64,000 bases of DNA from Plazaster borealis (Eukaryota; Echinodermata; Asteroidea; Forcipulatida; Labidiasteridae). A model generated the notes under the pieces. That model saw only the letters and a list, made by a program, of their open reading frames with translations, had not been told where the DNA came from and made no database searches. Below are positions 1 to 10,238 of this stretch, piece by piece; position 1 is the stretch's first letter, and each line of letters starts with the position of its first letter. Position numbers and translations under genes: made by a program. The stretch is from the NCBI GenBank assembly GCA_021014325.1, contig CM037471.1, forward strand, positions 18,496,818 through 18,560,817, given 5' to 3'.

Positions 1-589
1 AAAAACGGAAACGAAAATCATTACAATTGAGCCGGTGACCTATTCATTGTATTGATTACGGCACTTGGGCATGTTCAAGCATGGAATCATATTTACACAA
101 CATTCAAGTTGTTTGACCATGAATTTATAGGCGTAAGTATTTGTTTAGTACATGTAATGCTGTCTGTGTGTGATGTATGTGACTTTGAACAATGTAGATC
201 AACAAACGAGTATTATAATTACGATCTGCAGTAAACAATTAGGATAAATGAAAGTGTACATACAGGATGTAGTGTGTAATTGCTGGCATAAATGGCATGA
301 TTAATAATAGCCTACAATTTGGGGATACGTACATGTAGATCTATTGTAACATAACAAACTTGTTTTTAATTGCATGTACATGTATCTGCAGTGAACAATT
401 AGGATAAAAGTGATAATTGTTGGCATAATTGCCATAATGTGGTGTACCACACAAATGTAGCTGGTAGAAGTTTACCAGAGTTGCCACGTTTGCCAAAACT
501 CTTATCATCATCCTCTCATCTGTGCACATGTTGCAGGCCTGTTCGGAGGCCATGGTGGTCATGGCTACATTGTAAATGTTGTCTTGTCC

Positions 590-910
590 CAATTTCATAA
601 AGCACTAGATGTCGGTTAGCTATTTTTCTGTAAAGTAGAAATTATCAGGGAGCCAGTCGCAAACAATGTACATTACATGGTACATGTGTTTTGGCTGGTA
701 ACCTGTTTCTGATAGGCAATTAACAAATTTTCTGTGCTAGGCAATTAACAGCCTTGTTAAATTTGGCCTAGGATGCAGTTTCTTCATAGAGCTGCTTCTG
801 CATAAAATATTGCTTGGAAAATTCCTGCTTAAGAGTAGGGGACCAGTTGCAATCATGTTCAGGACATGGAATTTTGACCAGTAACCCTTTTCTGGTAAGC
901 AAAATTGCTT
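590..910. repeat. Copy of the 'CCAATTTCATAAAGC' MITE-like repeat
   Basis: The start reads cccaatttcataaagcac. The interior repeats phrases such as 'ctggtaacc' and 'gaccagt'. Similar ends and interior words occur at 3411, 19219 (inverted), 30041-30238 and 62441. Borders are approximate because this copy is diverged. Confidence 0.45.
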
Positions 911-1589
911 TGTGTTTTAAAAGCTAACTTTTTAGCTCTTGAAATTTTTCCAATAGACAAGAGCTCAGGACAAGACTGCAGGTCTTGTACTTAGCTCAAT
1001 TAATTTTACTGTACCAGTATTTATTTGACAAGACCAGAATCAAAATGAGTTGAACAAGCACTAAGAAAAGATCTATCTCATTTACCTTGTGTGTAAGGTG
1101 TGTTTTTTTATGCTCAACAGAATTAAAAGATATTTATCAGATTCATAGTCAACATTTTTTTCACAAAGATATTAAACAATTTCAGGAATTGCATGGTGAG
1201 GAAACAATGTTGGTTTGTGGAAACACTGTGTGATAGTACTTTGTTGTGTACAGTGTAGATTGTTCTTGTAAGAACTGCCAATTTTTTAGTCAACTGCCTT
1301 GGATTAGGAAAATTCAGGAGACAGCTTAGTTCTGATACATAAACTTATCCTGCACAGTATCTCTACTACCTTGGAGGAGATAGGACAAAATTGAGAGACT
1401 TTTAATTTTGCTAACTGGATCGATGGTTCTCATATCATCATTATTCACTGCCGCGGAGTGAGATAATATTGTTCTCAATAATTTCACTGGTTTTCGAGAT
1501 ATCAGGTGTTACCACAAACCAACATTCTTGTTTGTTATTGTGCATTGCTGAGCTCTTTTTAAAACAAAATGCAACCTAAGTACAGGTCT

Positions 1590-1765
1590 AGAGTTTCATC
1601 TTCAAAAGGACAAGGTCGTTCTTCTTCTTCTTTTCTTCTTTCTTTTGAAGTGAAAAATCTTCAGGTCTTTGAGAATAATGCGGGCATCAAGGTCAAAACC
1701 CAGGGCAAAAGATAAAAAGGTCGTGGCCTCTGTGGCCTTTTCTTCGTAGTAGTTCTTGGCCTGTA
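1590..1765 (+). repeat. Dispersed repeat, family member 1
   Basis: It shares the order 'aaaatcttcaggtct ... caaggtcaaaacccagggcaa ... gtggcctctgtggcc' with 11515-11665 and 21575-21725. This copy is the most diverged. There is no coding capacity and the mobile-element class is unknown. Confidence 0.4.
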
Positions 1766-2639
1766 TCAAAGTTATTTTTATCCCATTGTGCAGGATTGTT
1801 TATTGCCAGGAATGCACAGTCATGCCATTAACATTCAAAACACAGGATGAAGGTAGAGAGAGACGTTCTTTATTAATGTTGCTTCCACGAAAGAGATTGC
1901 TATAAAATAATAATTTGTTGTTCCTCATTGAACATAATTTTAGGTCCATGGGGATGTATGACAGTTCATGGCATTAGCATAAACATGTAAACAATACAGT
2001 CAAATCAAACTGTATTGGCTGTAGTGCAAAGTGTAATATTTATGCAGGTACACATTCTGACATTTGCTTCTTTTTCTTTTCAAGCACTGAAACCCTTAGT
2101 ATTAAAACAAATTTATGAGAGATTCACAATGACCCTGAGTGTTGTGTATTTTCATAGTTTATAAGTCATTGTTCTTGTAATTACCCCCCCCCCCCATTGT
2201 GTGGAATTTGAATGATTATTTATAGGGCTTTACAGTCATTATTGTTAAAGAGAAAAAGAGAGACACATTATCGATAGTAAAATGTAAATAGTGGAGTTGG
2301 TATCGAAATATGTAAAATTTAGCTAGCAAGATAAACAAAAAGGTTGTGGTGCAGTACTTGTATAATTTCAAAGTTGTTTATGGTGACACTCTGGGATTTT
2401 CATCAACAGGGAAGAAGCTTTAAGATATTATTTCCTTGAGCTTACATGTACAACCCTGCCAGCAAGACCCATCTTGAAGTTGTTAATTGTGTTCCTGTCC
2501 TGTATCTTGTTGTGACAAACTGCCAAGAGCAACATGGGAAGTTGTGTTTAGCTCCTACTGCATGGAGTTTCTTTCCCAGAATTTGAGATTTATTAGGGGG
2601 AAACTGTTACAGGGAATATTGTGCATAAATTGTACTCTG

Positions 2640-2705
2640 AGTGTTTGTTTGTTTAATTGTTTGTTGGGTGGGGTGTTTGTTTGTTTGTTTGTTTGTTTGT
2701 TTGTT
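2640..2705 (+). repeat. (GTTT)n simple repeat
   Basis: The tract is tandem gtttgttt, interrupted once by 'gggtggggtg'. The cysteine/valine-rich frames across it are artefacts of the repeat. Confidence 0.85.
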
Positions 2706-3017
2706 TACCTTGTTTAGGTGGGCTTTTCTGGTCATGGCAATTGAACAAGACTCCTGCGGGGGTAAGCTTCATGTAAACCTGATAAAAAAACGATCTCTTT
2801 CAAACAAAAATTGTACATTAAACTTTGTACATAACCACACAGATTGTCATTTCTTTGAATTGCTAAATGGTCAGGAATACAAATGTGAATCATTTTTTGT
2901 TTCTATGTGTTTTTCCAAAATCCATTCATTTTAAAACCTGATACATTGACTGTATTTGTGCACATAATATTTGGGTGTCATATGTTTGTTTGTTAAGATG
3001 ATCTTCCCGACAAGGGA

Positions 3018-3312
3018 GGTGTCATGGCCGAGCGGTTTAGAGCATCGAATTCAAGTTCTGGTGGTGAAGTCATCGGGGTGTGGGTTCGGGTCCCCGTCGT
3101 GACACTTGTGTCCTTGAGCAAGATGCTTTACTATAATTACTTCTCTTCACCCAGGGGTATAAATGGGTACCTGCTCGGGGCTATATGCTCCCCAGGGAGC
3201 TGAGAAAGATTATTGGCCCAATGATCAGGGCACTAATGTAAAGCGCATTAATATGTTATTGTAAAATGGCAAATGCGCTATAAGAACTAGTTATTATTAT
3301 TATTATTATTAA
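3018..3312 (+). mobile_element. tRNA-headed SINE, family A (short body)
   Basis: The head resembles a Leu/Ser-type tRNA. It has an A-box-like 'gtcatggccgagcggttt' and a B-box-like 'gggttcgggtccc' at about 3082. A body beginning 'acttgtgtccttgagcaag' follows, and the element ends in (ATT)n. The copy at 9736-10065 shares the whole layout. It is a retroposed RNA polymerase III-type element, not a functional tRNA gene. Confidence 0.8.
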
Positions 3313-3410
3313 GGGAACTCAGCAAAGCTCCCACAAGGGGACATACATTGTAAACGATTTATAAGCTAGCAACAGCCAGTCTCTCTCATACAATCATTGG
3401 TTTAACATCT

Positions 3411-3640
3411 GGGCCCAATTTTATAGTGCTGCTTATCGGTAAGCAAATTTTCATGCTAACTGTAGCAGAAAAATTTTCTTGTTCATAAGCGTATTTCACA
3501 GGTTAGCACGAAAATTAGGCGGCCATCTTGCGCGTTCACCATGGATTGCATTGTTACGTCATTCATTTTCAACAGTAAGCACCGGAAGCTTAGCATGCCT
3601 TTTCGTGTGCTTACAGTTAGCAGCGCTTTTAAGTGGAAAC
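3411..3640. repeat. Copy of the GGGCCCAATTTTATA repeat
   Basis: It opens with 'gggcccaattttatagtgct' and continues with 'taagcaaattttcatgc'. The reverse complement of its first part matches the end of the copy at about 19070-19219 ('ggtaaacagctttataaaa'). The right border is uncertain. Confidence 0.4.
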
Positions 3641-3785
3641 TCGCTCAGTAAAAAACTTGGGGAATCCGTGAAAACATTAGCCAATTTAATTCAACCAAGT
3701 CTGCATGACCTGTAAATGACAAATAATCTTCATAACTTGTTATTTGATTTTTTGCTTCTTTTTACATAGATGCTCTGTTTAAACT

Positions 3786-4108
3786 TTAAAGCTCACAGAC
3801 AACATTGGTAATTTTCAAAGACCAGTATCCACACTTTAATGTGACCTAACGTGACATGAAATAACAAGACTGTGAAAGTTAAGCTCAATCGGTCATTGGA
3901 GTCACAAGAAAATAGTGGAAAAACCTTACATGTTTGCACTGTTTTCAAACATCAGGTTTTGGACTCAAAACAAACCGTAGCATTTCAAGCAAAAATATTT
4001 CAAGGGAACTTTTCCACCAAGACCATAGATCGATCTTTATACCAATGTGCAAATCTGTGAACATTAATTTATGTTTTCAATCTCCCCAATGTTATGCACA
4101 CCCTTTAA
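3786..4108. mobile_element. Diverged TTAA-flanked MITE
   Basis: TTAA tetramers flank a 320 bp unit with 'attggtaattttcaaagacc', 'aaataacaagactgtgaaa' and 'gctcaatcggtcattgga'. These are the same phrases, in the same order, as in the well-preserved copy at 7164-7540. The right end is poorly conserved. Confidence 0.55.
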
Positions 4109-6010
4109 AGCACTTTTATGCTCCCTTCATGCTTAAAAAAATAATTATGTTGATTTGAGTATCATTTTGTTAATTATTAGTTTGTTGTGTCGTATTGGCA
4201 AGAATCTTGCATCCCACACGTATCAGCCTTGTTCGCAATCTTTCACACGTCGCAATTGGGAGATTGTTTTAGGGTCTACGTAAATTTGGGTTTGCTGGCT
4301 GTAGTGTAAACTGTACAGTATACCAGTGTGTACAATGTACATGACTTCACAAATACTGGGAACACGCGTGTTAGCTGTAATGCTGGTTCAGTTAGTGACA
4401 AAGTTTGGTTGCTAAATGCACCTCATTCCACGGCTAACGTGTTCCCAGTACATGTATTTGCAAAGTTGTCTATGGTGTATGCAAAAACAAGTCCAGTGCA
4501 TACATGTACATGTAGCCTCTGCAGTACTTGTTAAATTGTCACCTACATTGTAAAATGTCTTAATTAGATATTATTCAATTTCCCATTGGCATTCCCCCCA
4601 AAAAAGAAACAATTTTCGTGGTATACATGTACACATGTACACAAATGTACAATATACACTACATACATTAAATGCATGTATTTAAGGTGTAAAAAAGCTC
4701 TTGTAAACCAGTAATAAAGCATGTTCACATTTTAAATTATGTGTTGTGTTTTTTAATCATTGACTTACTGAAGCCACTGTCAGACTAGACAGACAAGGGA
4801 AAATACGCTGACCCCCTTTCTTGTATTTAGTACATGTGTAGAACTGGTACACATACAGTAAAGGGATTGTGCCAAGAATGGACACAGTATTGTTAGCGCG
4901 GTTGTTGGTTAAGGTCAAATATAAAAGGTTCCTCCCAACGACTTTCCATTCTCTATTGTCAGGTGTATGAGTACATTATGTACATGCTGTTCATTTTTAG
5001 ACTGCATATTTACAATGTACATGTATTGCCTTGCATACCTGTACATTAATTTGACCTTGGTCAGAAATAGACAAGATACATGTTCAAACATTGATAAAAT
5101 GTGTACATTAACATACACTGATTAGTTATTGCATGTGGTGTATACAGTAGAGGCATCCTGTACAAAAATGCACTTTACAATGTACAGTACGGACGTGTAC
5201 TGTATGTTCATGTACATGCACTATACATGTACAATCACTGCTTTGTTTACATGTATAAAGATGAAGATCAGAGAAAAGTAGAAAATTGCCTTTCAAAAGC
5301 AATCGTTATTTCTCATTGACAAACAGTGGAATAATCCAAGTGTAACATGTTCAAACACACTGTGAATACAAACAAATTAACTGTAAGGGTTAAAAGCACA
5401 CCTTGATTTTACACTCTGTTGTTCCTAATCACGAATGGGAGCACAATGATAAGGTGTACCCTTTGGTGAAACTCCTGTATTGTGTGACGACTCACACCAA
5501 AATCAGGCACTTCTTGGAAATAATGCAATGGCAGTTAAAGGTGAAGACAAATGAAACATCAGCCATGATATTAATATGATGTGAAGTCTTTAACAGAGCC
5601 TAAATTATTTGAAATCCTATATGTATCTTCTCATCATCTGCTTGATGAGCTAGTATAGTAATGTAAACTCAGTTTTGAGTTGTGGCAGGAAGTGCCTGGT
5701 TTTGGCATTTAGTGTGTCACATACGTACATGTATTACTTTATCTTCAAGCAAACTTGGATCCTGCATTCTCATTGATGTGCGTGTGAGAGTTCAATACAA
5801 ACATACACAAAACCAATACACAAAACCACATGGCGTCACATATTATTGTTACTGTGTGGTACAGTGGTACACATAAAAACATGTACAATACAAACGCAAA
5901 AATGATATACGGTACTCCAAGCACATCACACAGCACATTGTGGATACAGTGAGGCAAAGGCCAACGGTCAGCACGCTGTGATTGGCTGTGGATAAATATA
6001 CATATTCATA
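4109..6010. other. Non-coding stretch rich in TACATGTA
   Basis: No exon candidate was seen. The notable feature is the density of palindromic tacatgta/gtacatgtac words, with clusters near 4500, 4626, 5016 and 5225. Frames of 60-80 codons across it look random. Confidence 0.5.
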
Positions 6011-6440
6011 GGCGTGTCGTGGCCGAGCGGAAAACACCGGACTCAAGCTCTGGTGTTTCTGATCAGCAGAATGTGGGTTCGAGTCCCAGTGGTGACACTT
6101 GTGTCCTTAAGCAAGACACTTAACCATTATTGCTGCGTCCTTTGGATGGGACGTAAAGCTGTAGGTCCTGTGTGTTGTGTAATGCACGTAAAATAACCCA
6201 GTACACTTATTGTAAAGAGAAGGGGTTTGCCCCGGTGTTCCTGGTTTGTTTAGCTGCATATTGCGCTGCAGCACCGTGTAAACAGTTACATGGTGCTAGT
6301 ATGTAAAGGAATAGGTCTCATACTTCAAAAACGTAACTCCGTATGACCTTGCAGGAAAAAATACTGTCTGTTCAGGCGCCTTGAGTACCTTATTCGTAGA
6401 TACGTACGCTATATAACACTATATTATTATTATTATTATA
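6011..6440 (+). mobile_element. tRNA-headed SINE, family A head with a long body
   Basis: The head 'gtcgtggccgagcggaaaac ... gggttcgagtccc' and the 'acttgtgtccttaagcaag' core match family A. After the core, the body differs from the 3018 and 9736 copies and is longer. It includes 'aaggggtttgccccgg' and a LINE-like 3' part ending 'acgctatataacac' before (ATT)n. The head is shared and the tail is distinct. Confidence 0.75.
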
Positions 6441-7055
6441 GGAAAGTTACATGTAAAACTTCTTAACTTATCACATGTTCATTCATGAGCCAAGTCAGGG
6501 GGGCGCGGAAGGGGTATGGTGCAATCATTTGCAGACGCGATTGGGTATAGTCCATTTTTAAAAGAGGTAATTACCTCTATACAGTAGGGATCCTACAACC
6601 AATTGAATTTGGGGGATTTTTTTAGGATTGTTGAGGATTTAGGGGATTTTGGAGGATTGAAGCAGTAGGGATCTTACATACATGTGTACACACATATATC
6701 GGTTGATTTTGAAAGGTTGAGGAATTAAAGGTTCCCCCAATGAACCACAAGGGGGATAGGGTTTCAAATTGTTGTTGAATGTTACGCATAATTGGGCATA
6801 TTTTTGACCGCCTGAGGGCGCTTTCTTCAGGGAATGTCTTGCATCACAATTACAGTTTCATCTTATTTTAATTGCCTGTATGTAGTTTTCTTGCATTATT
6901 GACGAAATAAACATAATAATAACAAAAATGAAAAAACCCTGTTTGTTTACTTGTTTTTCATCACGTAAAATTGGTCCACAAACGCCCCCACGCAGTCAAA
7001 AATACGGCGAATTTAGTATTTCTTTTGACCATTGTTTCTGTGTTTACTTTTCCAG

Positions 7056-7127
7056 GAGATATTACTCGTAAAGGCTACGAGAAGAAGAAGAGCAAACTTC
7101 TGGAGCCCTTTATGCTGCAGTCTGAAG
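7056..7127 (+). CDS. DIP2: DIP2 exon (early N-terminal, DMAP1-binding region)
   Basis: The exon sits between a 'tttccag' acceptor and a 'GAAG|gttagt' donor. It encodes (G)DITRKGYEKKKSKLL and about ten further residues, matching the conserved start of disco-interacting protein 2 just after exon 1 ('ELSEG' junction). DIP2 proteins carry an N-terminal DMAP1-binding domain followed by two adenylate-forming (FAAL-like) domains, and have roles in lipid metabolism and neuronal morphology; only the N-terminal part is seen here. The exon is 72 nt, starts and ends in phase 1, and joins in frame to 10155-10238. The upstream exon with the initiator Met is not in the window. Which vertebrate paralogue (A, B or C) it resembles most cannot be told; invertebrates usually have one. 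Confidence 0.88.
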
Positions 7128-7163
7128 GTTAGTTTGGAAAATCAGGATTGACAGATCTATCCA

Positions 7164-7540
7164 TTAAAGGCACTGAACACGTTTGGTAATTGTCAAAGAC
7201 CAGTGTTCTCACTTGGTGTATCCCAACATATGCATAACATAACGAGCCTGTGAAAATTTGGGCTCAATTGGTCATCGAAGTTGCAAGAAAATGATGAAAG
7301 AAAATCACCCTTGTTGTACAAATTTGTGTGCTTTCAGATAGGAATAAAAGGCTTCTTGCAAGAAGTCTTTTATTATTTTAGTGAGAAATTACCTCTTTCT
7401 CAAAAACTACGTTACTTCAGAGGGAGCCGTTTCTCACAATATTTTATACTATCAACAGCTCTCTGTTGCTCATTACCAAGTCAGTTTTTATGCTAATTTA
7501 TATATTTTGAGTAATTACCAAACATGTACAGTGCCTTTAA
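7164..7540 (+). mobile_element. TTAA-flanked MITE, best-preserved copy
   Basis: The terminal inverted repeats read 'AAAGGCACTGAACACGTTTG' at the left. At the right, the reverse complement begins 'AAAGGCACTGTACATGTTTG'. TTAA occurs at both borders (7164-7167 and 7537-7540). The interior has no coding capacity. Related copies lie at 42977-43338 and 59851-60195, with more diverged ones elsewhere. A TTAA target duplication is typical of piggyBac and Kolobok DNA transposons, and this would be a non-autonomous derivative. It lies 36 bp downstream of a DIP2 exon. Confidence 0.85.
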
Positions 7541-7857
7541 GCTTTGCCCCCATAATGCACTGACCAATCACAGACTACAAATATGCAGCCAAAACTCTGA
7601 CACGTTAAACCTCCATTACAAAATGTAAATAAAGTTCTGCCATTGGGATTGCTGCGTCGTGTCTTTTTGTGTGTGGCGCAGGCATATGTGCTGTAGCCAC
7701 TACATGTACATGAGTGCAGGGGTATGATGGTTGGGACGAAATTGATCACTCTGTCGGGTCTTGAATTGAACGCTTGAAGTCTGGACTGGGTTTCTGTCAT
7801 CTCAAGTGCCTGACAAAAATGTTGCTTTATGGTTTTCATAAAACAAATAATAAATTT

Positions 7858-8130
7858 GGGGTTGAACAAAGAAAAATTGACTGTGAGAGGGATTTGAACC
7901 TACGACCTCCGGCAGATTAGCTCTACCAACTGGGTTATTTAGCCCTATGTTGGTGCTCTCCCTATTTTGTCAATATTTATCTTTGTCCAGGGGTGCCAGT
8001 CAGAAGCTATACAACTGTTAGCTGCCATGCAGCCAGGGATCACACCCAAGCTTACGATACAGCCTTGGAAGCGGTAGCCAGGGGATCACCTTAAGGGGAT
8101 GCGACTTTTTTATTTCAAATATCAAGTAAT
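7858..8130 (-). mobile_element. tRNA-headed SINE, family B, inverted copy
   Basis: Read on the minus strand, the tRNA-like head has 'cccagttggtagagc' (A box) and 'ggttcaaatccc' (B box), followed by 'gtcaatttttctttgttcaa'. The body upstream of the head carries 'aaggtgatcccctggc' and 'agctaacagttgtata', also present at 8867-9137 on the plus strand. With the plus-strand head at 8190-8280 it forms a large inverted repeat. Confidence 0.75.
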
Positions 8131-8138
8131 AAACCACA

Positions 8139-8283
8139 AGGGAGCCTACATGTATGTTGGCTGTCTCCCTATAGATAGATGTAGTTGGCTAGATAGCTCA
8201 GTTGGTAAAGCGCCGGCACAATAATCCGGAGGTCGTTGGTTCAAATCCCGCTCCAGTCAATTTTTCTTTGTTCAACCCCAAAT
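8139..8283 (+). mobile_element. tRNA-headed SINE, family B, plus copy (head part)
   Basis: The sequence 'ggctagatagctcagttggt ... ggttcaaatcccgc' has clear tRNA A and B boxes and is followed by 'agtcaatttttctttgttca'. The same head occurs inverted at 7861-7955 and direct at 9042-9130. It lacks tRNA acceptor-stem closure and is continuous with SINE body sequence, so it is not called a tRNA gene. Confidence 0.75.
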
Positions 8284-8866
8284 TATTTAGAATTTACCCT
8301 GTCAGTTTCCGTTGTGGTTTATTACAAATAATAAATGTTACATGTACACGCAGTTTTTGGTTGGTTTTTTTTAGTAGTTGAATTGTATTGTTGTTTCATA
8401 GCAGTACATGTACATGTACATGTTGTACTGTAGTGGTTTCTTTTTAATACCAATGTGTATTTGACACAAGTTTGCCTACGTGTTATTATTGCTTGGTGAA
8501 TGCCTTGAAACTCTTCTTGAATGCTGATCATTTCCTACATGTAGGCTGTAAATCTAACCTGGCAATGCTATGAATCGAAAGATAGCTGTTTTGCTTTTAG
8601 TGGGAAGTACATATGTACATATGTAACAACGATGCTTTTAAATGAAATGAAACGGAAAATCTCAATTCAAATGTATGGACACTATGTATTTAAGCATGTA
8701 CTCGTATTTACACGAACACTGTTGGTAACATTGGGGCCAAGTCACACAAGGCAATTTACAGGTAACCAATTGCAACGGGGACATTTAAGACGAAATAATT
8801 TCACAGGATGCTTACTACTGTACCATCTTTATAACAAGTAGGCTTTCAGATAAAAATTGTATTACA

Positions 8867-9137
8867 AAATTTCTCTTTATATTTGAAATAAAAAAGTTGC
8901 ATTCCCTTAAGGTGATCCCCTGGCTGCCGCTTCCCAAGTTGTATCATAAACTTGGGTATGATCCCTGGCTGCTTGGCAGCTAACAGTTGTATGGCTACTG
9001 GCACCCCCAACAATTGAAAAAAAAGGGAGACTGCCAACCTAGGGCTACATGTAGATAACTCAGTTAGTAGAGCGCTGGCATGGTAAACCGGAGGTCGTTG
9101 GTTCAAATTCTGCGATTCAATTTTTCTTTGTTCAACC
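8867..9137 (+). mobile_element. tRNA-headed SINE, family B, with body
   Basis: The body contains 'ccttaaggtgatcccctggc' and 'gcagctaacagttgtatggc'. It is followed by the head 'ataactcagttagtagagcg ... ggttcaaattctgc' and the tail 'tcaatttttctttgttcaac'. The layout, body before tRNA-like head before a short tail, matches the minus-strand copy at 7858-8130. Confidence 0.75.
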
Positions 9138-9519
9138 GCAAGTTACAATTTCTCTTTGTGATCATTACCAAAGTATGACCCTATCTTAAAATAAGCAATA
9201 TTCAACGGGCAATATATTTTCAGTCCTAACTATTCTGATGTTTTCTTCTCTGGTACATGTAAACCTTTTACTTTGACAGAACAAGAGAACTTTGCTAATA
9301 AAAAAATGTTACCACCACTCAGCAAAGTTTTGTTGTACCGCAACAATTACAAAATATTTCAGGTGTAAATCTCTTCTTTAAGAAGATCGGAATAAATAAT
9401 TTATACACTGTTTCTAAAAAGACAAGCTCAATGTTTTTGTTATTGTTAGTTGTGGTCCCTTACTGACCGATCATAAATCAACATCACCATCCTCATACCT
9501 ACAGACTATGTCACATTGT

Positions 9520-9620
9520 TTACACAAAGAGTGACCTTGTACATACCAGGGCATTTCCTGGCAGGCAAGAAACTACACTGGTCGTATGCGAAATGTTACA
9601 TTTTGTATCATGATTAACAC
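9520..9620 (+). repeat. Dispersed repeat shared with 27895-28040
   Basis: The shared order is 'gaccttgta ... ccagggcattt.ctggcagg ... tcgtatg.gaaat ... tcat.attaacacat'. There is no coding capacity and the class is unknown. Confidence 0.5.
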
Positions 9621-9735
9621 ATAAAATTAAGAATTTTTAACATTAGCCGTACATGTTTTGAGATGTGTCCCCTTTTCTTGCTGAGCAAGGTCTTTCCATG
9701 CTAAGCAATTTTTTGCACTTACATGGCCGCATTTT

Positions 9736-10065
9736 GGCGTGTCATGGCTGAGTCGTCTGGTGCTACGGACTAAGGTTCTAGTGGTTACATGTAATTCATC
9801 AGGGTGTGGGTTCAAATCCCTGTCATGACACTTGTGTCCTTGAGCAAGATGCTTTTCTCTTCACCCAAGGGTATAAATGGGTACCTGCGAAGGTAGAGGT
9901 TGATATTGTGTTTGAAAAGCCTTCGGAGCGCCACGGCAGCTCGGGGCTGTATTTGTGTATACTCCCGAGGGAGCTGAGAAAGATTACAAGAATGTTATTG
10001 GCCCAATGACCAGGGCACTAACGAAAAGCGCATTAATACGCTGTGCAAATGTACTATTATTATAT
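9736..10065 (+). mobile_element. tRNA-headed SINE, family A (short body)
   Basis: The head is 'gtcatggctgagtcgtctgg ... gggttcaaatccc'. The core 'acttgtgtccttgagcaag' follows, then 'ggtataaatgggtacctg' and 'gggagctgagaaagatta', and a degraded (ATT) tail. The order is the same as at 3018-3312, with an extra 60 bp or so in the body. It ends about 90 bp before a DIP2 exon. Confidence 0.8.
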
Positions 10066-10154
10066 CATGTTAGCTTTTTTTTATTATCCAGTGCCGATTG
10101 GGTAAATAAGCAACAGAGTGAACCCTCTATTTCGAAATCTTATTGAAGTTTCAG

Positions 10155-10238
10155 AACAGGCCGGTGACCCAGTTTCACACCGCAGTGGTAAAAGTCGACG
10201 GCATGAGCATCATGAACCAGAAAACAGATACCGTTCAG
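10155..10238 (+). CDS. DIP2: DIP2 exon (N-terminal, basic linker)
   Basis: The acceptor is 'gaagtttcag' and the donor is 'TTCAG|gtaagt', a consensus splice site. In the frame set by the upstream exon it encodes EQAGDPVSHRSGKSRRHEHH and then EPENRYRS. The Arg/His-rich end corresponds to the segment before the conserved D-V-x-x-E-A-V block of DIP2, which begins the next exon. The exon is 84 nt and phase 1 at both ends, so it could be skipped without breaking the frame. Assignment rests mainly on splice phase, on position between two firmly identified DIP2 exons, and on the RYRS|D join. The sequence itself is weakly conserved, as this linker is in other animals. Confidence 0.75.

Larger units (their letters stand above)
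1..3017. other. Non-coding DNA, presumed 5' intron or upstream region of DIP2
   Basis: No exon-like open frame or conserved protein was recognised. The stretch contains many TACATGTA words, a copy of the 'cccaatttcataaagc' repeat (about 590-910), a dispersed repeat at about 1590-1765, a run of C at about 2186 and a (GTTT)n tract at about 2640-2705. DIP2 exon 1 should lie upstream of 7056, probably before the window, because nothing here matches the expected N-terminus. Confidence 0.5.

Noticed and set aside
2487..2934. Cys/Val-rich frames near the (GTTT)n tract
   Set aside because: Simple-repeat translation, no conserved protein.
6545..6580. Perfect 16 bp palindrome AGAGGTAATTACCTCT
   Set aside because: Real, but isolated. 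One such palindrome is expected by chance in sequence of this length and repeat content.
8189..8262. Possible functional tRNA gene
   Set aside because: Good A and B boxes, but the acceptor stem does not close and the unit is repeated with SINE body sequence at 7858 and 8867.
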